Below, piece by piece: positions 33,333 through 42,947 of a DNA stretch of 64,000 nucleotides. The stretch comes from Clostridium sp. (GTDB taxonomy: Bacteria > Bacillota > Clostridia > Lachnospirales > Lachnospiraceae): positions 62,001-126,000 of the forward strand of contig JAETQD010000003.1 of the NCBI GenBank assembly GCA_021770825.1, in the 5' to 3' direction. The notes beneath the pieces were generated by a model. The model searched no databases. It saw only the letters and a list, made by a program, of their open reading frames with translations, and was not told the origin of the DNA. Position 1 is the first letter of the stretch; each line of letters starts with the position of its first letter. The translations under genes and the position numbers were made by a program.

Positions 33333-35099
33333 ATGAAAAAGATTCTGGATCATATTACGGAAGAGATGAAGCAGGCCTTTGACGCCTGCGGATACGATGC
33401 GTCCTATGCAAAGGTCACACTGTCCAACCGTCCGGACCTTTGCGAATACCAGTGCAACGGTGCCATGGCGGCGGCAAAAGCATACAAAAAGAAACCCATC
33501 GACATTGCAAACGATGTGGTGGAGAAGTTACAGGGAAGCCGTGTGTTTGAGGAAGTTAATGCGGTGATGCCCGGTTTTATTAATTTGAAAATCGGAAATG
33601 AATTTTTGGCCGGGTACATGAACGGCATGAGAACTGCCAAAAAGCTTGGAATGGATGAGGTGGAAAAGCCAGAAACCGTGATCGTGGACTACGGCGGAGC
33701 CAATGTGGCCAAGCCCCTCCATGTGGGCCATTTAAGGGCAGCCGTGATCGGTGAGGCCATCAAGCGCATGGGCCGTTTTGTGGGACATACGGTCATCGGC
33801 GATGTACATCTGGGAGACTGGGGTCTTCAGATGGGCCTGATTATTGAAGAGTTAAAGGACAGACAGCCGGACCTTCCCTATTTTGACGAAACCTTCACCG
33901 GGGAATATCCGAAGGAGGCCCCCTTTACGATTTCTGAGCTGGAGGAAATCTATCCGGCAGCCAGCGCCAAGTCCAAGGCAGATGAGGCGTTCAAGGAGAG
34001 AGCCCAGGAGGCAACCTTTAAGCTCCAGAGCGGCTATGCCCCCTACCGTGCCATCTGGAACCACATTATGAACGTGTCCTTAAAGGATTTAAAGAAGAAC
34101 TATTCCAACCTGAACGTGGAATTTGACCTTTGGAAGGGAGAAAGCGATGCCCAGCCCTATATTCCCGATATGATCGACGATCTGATCAAACAGGGACTGG
34201 CATACGAAAGCCAGGGAGCCCTGGTGGTGGATATTGCCATGGAGACAGACTCCAAGGAGCTTCCGCCCTGTATCATCAGAAAGTCCGACGGAGCCGCTTT
34301 ATATGCCACCTCTGATCTGGCCACCATCGTGGAGAGAGAAAAAGACTTTAAGCCGGACCACTATATTTACGTGGTGGACAAGCGCCAGGACCTCCATTTC
34401 ACACAGGTATTCCGTGTGGCCAAGAAGGCGGGAATCGTGCCGGAAGAGAGAAAACTGGATTTCGTGGGCTTCGGAACCATGAACGGCAAGGACGGAAAGC
34501 CCTTTAAGACCAGAGAGGGCGGCGTTATGCGTCTGGAAAACCTGATCGCAGAAATCAGCGAGGCCGCTTATGCAAGAATCATGGAAAACCGCACCATTTC
34601 CGAGGAAGAGGCCAAGGAGACTGCAAAGATCGTGGGTCTTGCCGCCTTAAAATACGGCGATTTGTCCAACCAGGCCACCAAGGATTATGTGTTTGATATT
34701 GACCGCTTTACTTCCTTTGAGGGGAATACAGGTCCCTATATCCTTTACACCATTGCGCGGATTAACTCTATCCTTAAAAAGTATGAGGCCGCCTGCGGGG
34801 CCGCAGAGGATGTGACCATCTTACCGCCCGAAAAGGAACCGGAGAAGACTTTGATGTTAGTTCTCTCCAGATTCAGCGAGGTTATGGTTGGAAGCTTTGA
34901 GGAGCTGGCGCCCCATAAGATCTGCGCGTACATCTACGAGCTTTCCAATGCCCTGAATCATTTCTATCATGAGACAAAAATCATCGCAGAGGAAGACAAA
35001 AAGAAGCAGGCAGGCTACGTGGGTCTTGTGACCCTGACAAGAAGTGTGCTTACCACCTGCATTGACCTTTTGGGATTTGAAGCACCGGAAAGAATGTAA
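33333..35099 (+). CDS. argS: Arginyl-tRNA synthetase
   Basis: A 588-residue class I synthetase charging tRNA-Arg. The N-terminal Add1 domain is followed by the HIGH motif in ANVAKPLHVGHLRAAVIG and a degenerate KMSKS region (GTMNGKDGKPFKTREGG), as normal for ArgRS lacking canonical KMSKS. The C-terminal anticodon-binding DALR domain ends with HFYHETKI and the ER/RM terminus. A TATAAT box lies at 33295-33300. The ATG follows AAGGAG. Confidence 0.97.
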   Translation: MKKILDHITEEMKQAFDACGYDASYAKVTLSNRPDLCEYQCNGAMAAAKAYKKKPIDIANDVVEKLQGSRVFEEVNAVMPGFINLKIGNEFLAGYMNGMRTAKKLGMDEVEKPETVIVDYGGANVAKPLHVGHLRAAVIGEAIKRMGRFVGHTVIGDVHLGDWGLQMGLIIEELKDRQPDLPYFDETFTGEYPKEAPFTISELEEIYPAASAKSKADEAFKERAQEATFKLQSGYAPYRAIWNHIMNVSLKDLKKNYSNLNVEFDLWKGESDAQPYIPDMIDDLIKQGLAYESQGALVVDIAMETDSKELPPCIIRKSDGAALYATSDLATIVEREKDFKPDHYIYVVDKRQDLHFTQVFRVAKKAGIVPEERKLDFVGFGTMNGKDGKPFKTREGGVMRLENLIAEISEAAYARIMENRTISEEEAKETAKIVGLAALKYGDLSNQATKDYVFDIDRFTSFEGNTGPYILYTIARINSILKKYEAACGAAEDVTILPPEKEPEKTLMLVLSRFSEVMVGSFEELAPHKICAYIYELSNALNHFYHETKIIAEEDKKKQAGYVGLVTLTRSVLTTCIDLLGFEAPERM

Positions 35100-35132
35100 G
35101 GGTTCCGGGACAGCAAGGATGCGGAGGCGTTC

Positions 35133-38100
35133 ATGGAAGTAACTGATCTTTCGGCGGAAACCTTTTGGAAAGGTGAAACAGAAATCAGAGGAACCGTAAC
35201 GGACGAAGGAGACCGGTACCGGGTCCGTATTTTACGCAAGGGTAGTCAGATTTTTGACTACTCTTGTTCGCATGTGGATAAAAATGGAAAAAAACTGGGG
35301 CACTGCCTTGTGAAATGCGGAAATGTGTCCGGGGAAGAGGACCTTTGTGACCATGGGCGGGCCGTGCTATTGGCCTATCTTGGAAAGGAACAGAAGGCTC
35401 TCATGAAGCCTGTGTCCACCTCCCAGAAAATCCGCTTTATGGTGAGAGAGTATACGAACCGGGAGGTGAGCCGGATTATGGGAGCCGGGGAAGAGGGGCA
35501 GGTTCGCCTGGTTCCCAGACTCTTTCTTTCCAGGGACCAGATCTGGGTCCAGTTTTTTGTGGGACGGGAAAAACTCTATGCGGTAAAGGATTTGGTGACT
35601 TTTTCCCAGGCCGTGGAGTTCGGACGGTTTATGGAATACGGAAAGGGTCTTTCCTTCCACCACAGCCTGACGGCCTTTGAGGAGGCCTGGCGGCCTCTGG
35701 TGCTTCTGCTTCTGGAAATGGTGGGGGCTTACAGAGAACATTATGCCCAGCTTCGGAGAGGACCCTGGGAGTCGGAGCCGGTTCTTAAGGAGCTGGTCCT
35801 TGGAAAACCGGCCAGAGAGCGGTTCTTCTCTCTGATGGAGGGCCGGACCGTGGAGTGTGAGGATTTCCGGAAGGAAAAGCGAGTGCTTTCGGTGAAGTGG
35901 GAAAACCCCAGATTCCAGCTTTTGGTGGAGCCGGCGGGAAGGGACGGCGTTAAGCTTTCCGTTCCCAGGGAGATTATGGCCTTTTTTGGGGAAAAGAGCC
36001 TGTTTGTGGCTGACAGCGAAGCCATTTACTGCTGTGATGAAGAATATACGGAGGCCCTTGGGGTCCTCATGGAATACATGGTCATGGGGCAGGACGCGGA
36101 ACGGGAGTGCCTGGTCAATGACCGGGACATGCCGCTCTTTTATGAGCGTGTTTTAAGGAAGCTGGATGCTTTGAAATTGGTGACTGCAAAGCATGTGGAC
36201 CTGGAGGAATACCGCCCGAAGGAGCTTAAGGCGTCCTTTTACTTTGACAGCAACAGCGCCGGAGAGGTCACTTTAAGTCCAAAGCTGTCCTATGGGGATT
36301 TCTCGTTCCATCCGCTGGAAGATGAGAACGTACCCAGGGAAATCTGCAGGGACGTGCCGGGAGAGTTTAAGGTAAGCCAGGTGATCACCAGATATTTTAA
36401 ATATACGGAGGACGGGACGAAGAACCTGGTGATCCGGGGAGACGACGCGGCCATCTACCGCCTGGTTTCCCAGGGAATGGCACAGTTCATGGAGCTGGGT
36501 GAGGTCTTTGTATCGGAGGCCTTTAAGAAAATTAAGGTGTTGCCTCCGGCGGAGGTGGCCGTCCGCGTAAAGGCCTTGGGAAGCTGGCTGGAGCTGGAAG
36601 TGGACACAGGCGACATTCCGAAAGAGGAATTAAGCGCCATTCTTTCCGAGTATGCAGCGAAAAAGAAGTTTTACCGGATGAAGAACGGGGACTTTTTAAC
36701 CCTGGGGGACGGCGGGCTTTTGACCGTGTCGAAGCTGGCGGGGACCCTGGGCGTGGAAAAGGAATTTGCCGGGGCGGAGACCATACGGCTTCCCATGTAC
36801 CGGGCCATGTTCCTGGATGCAGCCTTAAAGGAGGACCGGAGCGTGAGCTTTTACCGGGACCAGCTTTTTAAGGCGGTGGTCCGCGGCATGAAGGACGTGG
36901 AGGACAGTGAGTATGAGATTCCGGAATCCCTGGCTCCTGTGCTGCGCGGGTATCAGAAGGTGGGATTCCGGTGGCTTAAGTGTCTGGATGCCTATGGCTT
37001 CGGCGGAATCCTGGCCGATGAGATGGGACTTGGAAAGACGCTTCAGGTGATTGCCCTTTTGCTGGATGAGAAGAAGAGGGGAAAAAGTGTTTCCCTGATT
37101 GTGTGCCCGGCGTCTCTTGTGTATAACTGGGAAAATGAAATCATGACCTTTGCGCCGGAGCTTTCTGTGGTCACGGCTGCAGGAGTGCAGACGGAGCGGG
37201 AAGAGCTTCTTACAAGGCTTAAGGAAGAAAACTTTGAGAAGACGGATGTGGTGATCACCTCCTATGATCTTTTGAAACGTGATCTGGGCTTTTATCTGGA
37301 GGAGGAATTCCGCTTCCAGATCGTTGACGAGGCCCAGTATATTAAGAACGCAGCCACCCAGGCGGCCAGGGCGGTGAAATCCATAAAAGCCAGGACCAGA
37401 TTTGCCCTGACGGGAACACCCATTGAAAACCATCTGGGCGAGCTTTGGAGTATTTTCGATTTCCTGATGCCGGGATTTCTGTTTACGGCTCAGAAATTTA
37501 AAAAACTGTTTGAGACTCCCATTGTGAGGGACGGGGATGAGGAAGCGCTGCTGCGGCTTCGGAAAATGACAGGGCCGTTTCTCATGCGGAGACTGAAAAA
37601 GGATGTGTTGAAAGAGCTTCCGGCCAAGATGGAGACCGTGCTGTACTCCAAGATGGAGGGAGAGCAGAAGCGGCTTTATGATGCCAATGCCTCTCTGTTA
37701 AGAGACCGGCTTTTAGCCGGGTCTGAGGGAGAGTACGGGAAAGAACGGATGCAGATTCTGGCGGAGCTTATGAAGTTAAGGCAGATCTGCTGTGAGCCGT
37801 CCCTTTGCTATTCCGGGTATAAGAGCGGTTCGGCAAAACTGGAAACCTGTATGGAGCTTTTGGAGAACGGAACCCGGGCGGGCCATAAAATTCTTTTGTT
37901 CTCCCAGTTTACCTCCATGCTGGATGTGATTGCGAAACGGTTAAAGAAGGAAAAAATCGACTATTACATGCTGACCGGGGCCACGCCTAAAAAAGAGCGG
38001 ATGCAGATGGTTTCCGCGTTCCATAAGGACCAGGTACAGGTATTTTTGATTTCCTTAAAGGCAGGGGGAACAGGACTGAACCTGACGGCGGCGGACGTGG

Positions 38101-38342
38101 TGATTCATTACGATCCCTGGTGGAATGTGGCCGCTCAGAACCAGGCCACGGACCGGGCCCACCGGATTGGCCAGGAGAACCAGGTGACCGTGTTTAAGCT
38201 GATTACCAAGCATACGGTGGAGGAAAATATTTTAAAGCTCCAGGAGATGAAAAAGGATTTGGCCGACACGGTGGTGACAGAAGGCACCGGGGCCTTTTCG
38301 GGACTTTCCAGAGAGGACCTGCTGGATATGCTTGCCGAATAA
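35133..38342 (+). CDS. SWIM/SNF2 family helicase
   Basis: A 1069-residue Swi2/Snf2 ATPase. An N-terminal SWIM-like zinc region (about 45-85; Cys/His pattern ending CDHGRAV), then a long SNF2-associated bacterial region (about 100-560). The helicase core has motif I ADEMGLGKTLQ (about 629-639), motif II DEAQYIKN, motif III LTGTPIENHLGELW, and motifs V-VI SLKAGGTGLNLTAADVVIHY and ATDRAHRIGQ. It likely remodels protein-DNA complexes or RNA polymerase, as the RapA/HepA relatives do. It follows argS by 33 bases. Confidence 0.93.
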   Translation: MEVTDLSAETFWKGETEIRGTVTDEGDRYRVRILRKGSQIFDYSCSHVDKNGKKLGHCLVKCGNVSGEEDLCDHGRAVLLAYLGKEQKALMKPVSTSQKIRFMVREYTNREVSRIMGAGEEGQVRLVPRLFLSRDQIWVQFFVGREKLYAVKDLVTFSQAVEFGRFMEYGKGLSFHHSLTAFEEAWRPLVLLLLEMVGAYREHYAQLRRGPWESEPVLKELVLGKPARERFFSLMEGRTVECEDFRKEKRVLSVKWENPRFQLLVEPAGRDGVKLSVPREIMAFFGEKSLFVADSEAIYCCDEEYTEALGVLMEYMVMGQDAERECLVNDRDMPLFYERVLRKLDALKLVTAKHVDLEEYRPKELKASFYFDSNSAGEVTLSPKLSYGDFSFHPLEDENVPREICRDVPGEFKVSQVITRYFKYTEDGTKNLVIRGDDAAIYRLVSQGMAQFMELGEVFVSEAFKKIKVLPPAEVAVRVKALGSWLELEVDTGDIPKEELSAILSEYAAKKKFYRMKNGDFLTLGDGGLLTVSKLAGTLGVEKEFAGAETIRLPMYRAMFLDAALKEDRSVSFYRDQLFKAVVRGMKDVEDSEYEIPESLAPVLRGYQKVGFRWLKCLDAYGFGGILADEMGLGKTLQVIALLLDEKKRGKSVSLIVCPASLVYNWENEIMTFAPELSVVTAAGVQTEREELLTRLKEENFEKTDVVITSYDLLKRDLGFYLEEEFRFQIVDEAQYIKNAATQAARAVKSIKARTRFALTGTPIENHLGELWSIFDFLMPGFLFTAQKFKKLFETPIVRDGDEEALLRLRKMTGPFLMRRLKKDVLKELPAKMETVLYSKMEGEQKRLYDANASLLRDRLLAGSEGEYGKERMQILAELMKLRQICCEPSLCYSGYKSGSAKLETCMELLENGTRAGHKILLFSQFTSMLDVIAKRLKKEKIDYYMLTGATPKKERMQMVSAFHKDQVQVFLISLKAGGTGLNLTAADVVIHYDPWWNVAAQNQATDRAHRIGQENQVTVFKLITKHTVEENILKLQEMKKDLADTVVTEGTGAFSGLSREDLLDMLAE

Positions 38343-38442
38343 TTGCGGAAAAATCGTCAGGAAATATTAAAGTTTTTTACGGGAAAGTGTGGTAGGATAG
38401 AGAAAGCGTAAGAATTTACCAGGAATTGAGGTTGGAGCACAA

Positions 38443-40182
38443 ATGTTTAAACGAACAAAAATTATAAGTCTTGGGCTTGCCATGGCACTTTTTATGACGC
38501 AGACAGCCTGGGCAGACATTACAATTAATCCCCTGGGTACATCCCAGTCCGCCGGGCAGGAGAGCCAGGTGCAGAGCCAGGCGCAGTCAGGAACCGGAAT
38601 GAATGCCGGGGCGCAGACGCAGTCCGGAACAGGGACCGGACTTGGGGCGCAGACAGGTACGCTGGTTCCTTCTGCCAGTTACAGTACGAAGGAGCCGGTT
38701 TCTTTCAATACTTCCGGGGCCTCCCAGGGCGGTGTGATGGAGCAGGGGCCGGGCGTATCCGAACAGAGTACGGGCGGACAGGCTGGCCTTACCATCGGAG
38801 CCAATAACGGACCCGGCGGCAGCAGCGCAGGGAAAACAGCGCAGGGGACCACAGGTGCAGCAGCAGGAGGAACCACATCGGGAGGAACCGCCGGGACAGC
38901 AGGAACCGGAATGAATGCCGGGAACGCCGGAGCAGCAGGCACTGGCTCGGCGGGAGCCGGAACCGCCGTGGCCACCAACGTGATTTTACAGACACCGGAA
39001 ATTTCCGCCCAGGCGGCCATGGTCTATGATGTGACCCATGGAAAGGTGTTATATGAAAAGGAAGCCGATACAAAGCTGTATCCGGCCAGCATCACGAAGC
39101 TGATGACCGCACTTCTGGTACTGGAAAAAGCGGACTTAAACAGCACCGTGACTTTTTCAAAAACGGCAGTTACCAATCTGGAATCCGGGGCAGTGACCTT
39201 AAAGCTTGCGGAGGGAGACCAGGTTTCCGTGAAGGACTGCTTATACGGCCTGCTGTTAAAATCGGCCAATGAGGTGGCAAACGGGCTGGCTGAACATGTG
39301 GGCGGCAGCATTTCCGGCTTTGCGGATATGATGAATGCGAAGGCCAAGGAGCTTGGGTGCACGGGAACAAACTTTGTAAATCCCAACGGACTCAATGATC
39401 CGAACCACTATACCACCTGCCGGGACATGGTAAAGATTGCGGCGACAGCCTATGCCAATGAAACCCTTTGTAAAATAGGTTCCACCCTGAGCTACGAGTT
39501 CCCGGCCACAAAGAATGCGGCTGCGCGGACCATCACTCCCGGCCACAAAATGCTGTATCCGTCCGATTCCAGATATTATGAAGGAATTGTGGGCGGAAAG
39601 ACCGGGTATACTTCCCTTGCGGGGAATACTCTGGTGACTTGTGTGGATAAGAACGGAGTGCGGATCATTGCCGTGGTGATGAAGGCCAAGAGCACCCAGT
39701 ACACCGACACGAAGGCGCTTCTGGACTACGGCTTTGAGAAAGCGGCGGCAGATGCAGCCAGTGCGGCAGCAGGAAATAACCTGACGGCAGGAACCGGAAA
39801 CGTTTCTTACAATAAATGGATTCAGGACGGAACCAACTGGAGATTTGAGCTGGCAGACGGCAGCAGACTTTCCAACTGCCTGGTGACCATTGACGGCGCA
39901 GAATATGCATTTAATATAGAAGGAATTATGCTGACAGGCTGGCAGAAATCCGGCGATACCTGGTACTGTTTTAAGGAAAACGGAGCCATGGTGAAGAACG
40001 GCTGGAGAATGGATGGAGATAAGTGGTTCTATCTTGGCGAAAACGGAGCCATGGTAAAGAGTGAATGGCGTCAGGATGCCGGAAAGTGGTTTTACCTGGG
40101 AGCCGACGGAGCCATGGTACGGAATGCATGGATTGACAATACATACTATGTGGGCGCCGATGGAATCTGGGTGCAGCAGTAG
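38443..40182 (+). CDS. D-alanyl-D-alanine carboxypeptidase (S11) with cell-wall-binding repeats
   Basis: 579 residues, exported (signal peptide 1-24). A low-complexity Gln/Gly/Ser/Thr/Ala linker (about 30-175) precedes the S11 catalytic domain with SITK (216-219), SANE and KTGYT, trimming the terminal D-Ala of peptidoglycan stem peptides. The C-terminus has about four choline-binding-like repeats (GWQKSGDTWYCFKENGAMVK, GWRMDGDKWFYLGENGAMVK) that hold it in the wall. The linker length may vary between strains. Confidence 0.93.
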   Translation: MFKRTKIISLGLAMALFMTQTAWADITINPLGTSQSAGQESQVQSQAQSGTGMNAGAQTQSGTGTGLGAQTGTLVPSASYSTKEPVSFNTSGASQGGVMEQGPGVSEQSTGGQAGLTIGANNGPGGSSAGKTAQGTTGAAAGGTTSGGTAGTAGTGMNAGNAGAAGTGSAGAGTAVATNVILQTPEISAQAAMVYDVTHGKVLYEKEADTKLYPASITKLMTALLVLEKADLNSTVTFSKTAVTNLESGAVTLKLAEGDQVSVKDCLYGLLLKSANEVANGLAEHVGGSISGFADMMNAKAKELGCTGTNFVNPNGLNDPNHYTTCRDMVKIAATAYANETLCKIGSTLSYEFPATKNAAARTITPGHKMLYPSDSRYYEGIVGGKTGYTSLAGNTLVTCVDKNGVRIIAVVMKAKSTQYTDTKALLDYGFEKAAADAASAAAGNNLTAGTGNVSYNKWIQDGTNWRFELADGSRLSNCLVTIDGAEYAFNIEGIMLTGWQKSGDTWYCFKENGAMVKNGWRMDGDKWFYLGENGAMVKSEWRQDAGKWFYLGADGAMVRNAWIDNTYYVGADGIWVQQ

Positions 40183-40197
40183 AAAGGAAAAAGGAAT

Positions 40198-40398
40198 ATG
40201 AAAGAAGAAATCAGAGTGATGCAGGGCATTTTTGAGAATAAGTCTTCCGGAGAGAAGGCAGCAGGCTGTACGGTGATTGTGACCGGAGAGCTTCAGGAAA
40301 AGCTGGACCAGCTTATGAAGGAAAATAAGAACTATAAAAGCTACGCACAGGCTCTGGCGGCAGTGATCGAGATCGGGTTCGGCACCCTGGAACAATAA
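40198..40398 (+). CDS. Small conserved-looking protein of unknown function
   Basis: 66 residues, charged and mostly helical (ELQEKLDQLMKENKNYKSYA), with a good AAAGGAAAAAGGA ribosome region and tight spacing to both neighbours (15 and 18 bases). I do not recognise the family; the C-terminal part could be a ribbon-helix-helix-like dimer, but this is a guess. Probably co-transcribed with the carboxypeptidase and phosphoesterase. Confidence 0.6.
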   Translation: MKEEIRVMQGIFENKSSGEKAAGCTVIVTGELQEKLDQLMKENKNYKSYAQALAAVIEIGFGTLEQ

Positions 40399-40416
40399 AA
40401 ACAGGAGGGAAGTTCC

Positions 40417-41286
40417 TTGAAAGGATTCCACGGACTGATGGCCATTGGGGCCGTGGCGGCAGGCGGTTTTTTCCTGCGGTCGGAATACGAAAGAGACTGT
40501 CTGGTGACGGACCGTTACGTGATTCGGTCTCCCAAAATAAAGAGTGGTAAAATGACGGTAGTATTTCTCACGGATCTTCATGATAAGGAGTTCGGGAAAA
40601 ACAATGAAAGGCTCATAAGGGCCATTGAGGAAGAACAGCCGGATGCAGTTTTGGTGGGAGGAGATATGATCGTGGCCAAAACAAAGGGAGATACCTCCAC
40701 AGTCTTAAAACTTCTTTCTGCCCTGGCGGAAAAGTACCCGGTGTACTGCGGAAATGGAAACCATGAGGGAAGGCTCAGGCGCGAAACCGGAGTGTATGGA
40801 ACCGCTTACCGGGAATACCGCAGAAAGCTTGCACAAATGGGGGTGACTTATCTTTCCGATGCCCATGTCCGCCTGTCAGAGGACATTGTCCTTTACGGCG
40901 TGGATCTTTTGCCTCAGCATTACACACACGGAACTCCCAAAATGGAGCCGGGATTTCTGGAACGGGTCCTGGGACGGCCGGAGCCGGAGAAGTTTCATCT
41001 GCTCCTGGCCCATTCTCCGGTGTTTTTTGAGGAGTATGCCCGCTGGGGCGCGGATCTTACCCTGGCCGGACATTTTCATGGCGGTACCATACGGCTTCCC
41101 CTTCTTGGCGGTCTTATGACGCCCCAGTACCAGTTCTTTTATCCCTGGTGCGCCGGGATTTTTTCCCGGGACGGGGATCACAGAATGATTGTGGGACGGG
41201 GCCTGGGAACTCATTCCATTAACATCCGCTTTAATGATAAACCACAAGTTGTAGTGGTTAAAATTGAAAGTCCATCAATATTTTGA
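40417..41286 (+). CDS. Membrane-anchored metallophosphoesterase
   Basis: 289 residues. TTG start at 40417 behind AGGAGGGA. An N-terminal membrane segment (about 4-22), then a calcineurin-like phosphoesterase: DLHDKEFG, VGGDMI, GNGNHEG, LLAHSP and GHFHGG supply the dinuclear metal ligands. Similar to YkuE/YaeI-type enzymes acting on phosphate esters at the membrane. Confidence 0.92.
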   Translation: MKGFHGLMAIGAVAAGGFFLRSEYERDCLVTDRYVIRSPKIKSGKMTVVFLTDLHDKEFGKNNERLIRAIEEEQPDAVLVGGDMIVAKTKGDTSTVLKLLSALAEKYPVYCGNGNHEGRLRRETGVYGTAYREYRRKLAQMGVTYLSDAHVRLSEDIVLYGVDLLPQHYTHGTPKMEPGFLERVLGRPEPEKFHLLLAHSPVFFEEYARWGADLTLAGHFHGGTIRLPLLGGLMTPQYQFFYPWCAGIFSRDGDHRMIVGRGLGTHSINIRFNDKPQVVVVKIESPSIF

Positions 41287-41308
41287 TGACGAATATTTGG
41301 AAAAGCTA

Positions 41309-41337
41309 TTTACAGCGGCAGGAAAGTCTGATATACT
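41309..41337 (+). promoter_or_regulatory. Promoter upstream of small RNA and scpA
   Basis: TTTACA (41309-41314), 17-base spacer, TATACT (41332-41337). Confidence 0.75.
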
Positions 41338-41343
41338 GATGGG

Positions 41344-41426
41344 GCGGTGTCGAGGATGGAAAGTCCTGGCAGCTTTCGGGGATACTAAAACTGTTATGAA
41401 GAGTCCCATGTGCGGGGCTCTTTTTT
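41344..41426 (+). ncRNA. Candidate ~83-nt small RNA or attenuated leader
   Basis: The span runs from a good promoter to a clear terminator (gagtccc 41401-41407, loop, ggggctc 41414-41420, then TTTTTT). Inside, ggaaag/ctttc forms a second hairpin (about 41357-41378). No ribosome site or open frame is seen. The scpA start lies 80 bases beyond, so this is either an independent small RNA or a leader that attenuates the scp/nrd operon. Family not recognised. Confidence 0.5.
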
Positions 41427-41505
41427 AGTAACAATTCTGCTGACACCTGAACTGTTTCAACCGATTTATGCCGGATCTTTGATCGGCGAGGGAGACTTGA
41501 GACAC

Positions 41506-42294
41506 ATGGAGCTTTCTTATAAACTGGAGACGTTTGAAGGGCCGTTAGACCTGCTTCTCCATCTGATTGAAAAAAATAAAGTCAATATCTATGACATTCC
41601 CATTGCCGAGATCACAGACCAGTACCTGGATTATGTAAACCATATGGAGGAGGAATCCCTGGATGTGGTCAGTGAATTTCTTGTGATGGCGGCGACGCTT
41701 CTGGATATCAAGGCGCGGATGCTGCTTCCCAAGGAGGTCAATGAGGAAGGAGAAGAGGAAGACCCGAGAGCAGAGCTGGTGGCAAGGCTTTTGGAGTACA
41801 AAACCTATAAGTACATGTCCATGGAGTTAAAGGACATGGAGCTGGATGCGGAAAAAATCTTTTATAAGGTGCCTACGGTTCCAAAGGAAGTGGAACGGTA
41901 CGAGCAGCCGGTGGATTTGGACGCACTTTTGGACGGCGTGACTCTGGGAAAGCTTCAGAAGATTTTTGAATCGGTGATGAAACGGCAGCAGGATAAAATT
42001 GACCCGGTCCGCAGCACCTTCGGCACCATTAAAAAGGAGCCGGTGAGCCTGGAGGAAAAAATTGCCTCCGTTCTTGGATATGCAAGAAAGCACCGGAAAT
42101 TCAGTTTCCGGGGCATGCTGAACAGACAGAAGGACAAGACCGAGGTGGTGGTCACATTCCTGGCCCTTTTGGAGCTCATGAAGGTGGGAAAGATTCATCT
42201 GACCCAGGAACATCTTTTTGACGACATGGTGATAGAGACCCTGGAGCCGGAGGGCGAAGAAGAGGACCTGGAAATCCAGGTGGAGGAGATTTGA
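41506..42294 (+). CDS. scpA: Segregation and condensation protein A
   Basis: 262 residues from ATG 41506 (MELSYKLETFEGPLDLLLHL, the invariant ScpA N-terminus); longer in-frame starts reach into the small-RNA terminator and are rejected. ScpA is the kleisin bridging the SMC heads, with ScpB bound at its middle, for chromosome condensation. The C-terminal winged helix is visible (VVVTFLALLELMKVGKIHLT). The stop overlaps the scpB start by one base. Confidence 0.95.
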   Translation: MELSYKLETFEGPLDLLLHLIEKNKVNIYDIPIAEITDQYLDYVNHMEEESLDVVSEFLVMAATLLDIKARMLLPKEVNEEGEEEDPRAELVARLLEYKTYKYMSMELKDMELDAEKIFYKVPTVPKEVERYEQPVDLDALLDGVTLGKLQKIFESVMKRQQDKIDPVRSTFGTIKKEPVSLEEKIASVLGYARKHRKFSFRGMLNRQKDKTEVVVTFLALLELMKVGKIHLTQEHLFDDMVIETLEPEGEEEDLEIQVEEI

Positions 42295-42947
42295 TGAAAG
42301 TGGTTGATCTTAGGGAACAGGAAGCTGTGGTGGAGGCCGTTTTATTCACCATGGGCCAGTCGGTGGAAATAAGACAATTGGCCGCAGCCCTGGAAACGGG
42401 AGAAAAAGAGGCGGAGGAAGCGGCTGAGCGGCTGAAAAAGAGGTACGGGGAGTCGGTCTGCGGCATGCAGATTGTGCGTCTGGAGAACAGCTACCAGATG
42501 TGTACCAGAACCGGATATTATGAGAATCTGATCCGGGTGGCCGCCACACCGAAAAAGCAGGTGCTCACCGATGTGGTTATGGAAACCCTGGCCATCATCG
42601 CCTACAAGCAGCCGGTGACCAAAGCGGAGATTGAGAAAATTCGAGGCGTAAAATCGGACCACGCGGTGAACCGCCTCATTGAATATAACCTGGTCTATGA
42701 AGCCGGAAGACTGGATGCGCCGGGACGCCCGGCATTGTTTGCAACCACCGAGGAGTTTTTGCGGCGGTTTGGCGTAAGCTCTGCGGGAGAGCTTCCGGAA
42801 ATGGACATGGAACAGAAAGAGGAAATCCGTACAGCCGTGGAGGAGGAATTAAACCTTAAGCTGGACGGGGAAGGAAGACCTTTGGAACAGGAAGCAGCAG
42901 TTACTTTGGAAGAAATACAGGAGGAAGAGAGCCATGAAATGCAGTGA
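42294..42947 (+). CDS. scpB: Segregation and condensation protein B
   Basis: 217 residues, two winged-helix domains. Family motif DVVMETLAIIAYKQPVTKAE followed by IEKIRGVKSDHAVNRLIEYN. The ATG at 42294 shares its A with the scpA stop (TGATG), so translation is coupled. The C-terminal tail is acidic (about 170-217) and overlaps the start of nrdD by 14 bases. Confidence 0.95.
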   Translation: MKVVDLREQEAVVEAVLFTMGQSVEIRQLAAALETGEKEAEEAAERLKKRYGESVCGMQIVRLENSYQMCTRTGYYENLIRVAATPKKQVLTDVVMETLAIIAYKQPVTKAEIEKIRGVKSDHAVNRLIEYNLVYEAGRLDAPGRPALFATTEEFLRRFGVSSAGELPEMDMEQKEEIRTAVEEELNLKLDGEGRPLEQEAAVTLEEIQEEESHEMQ

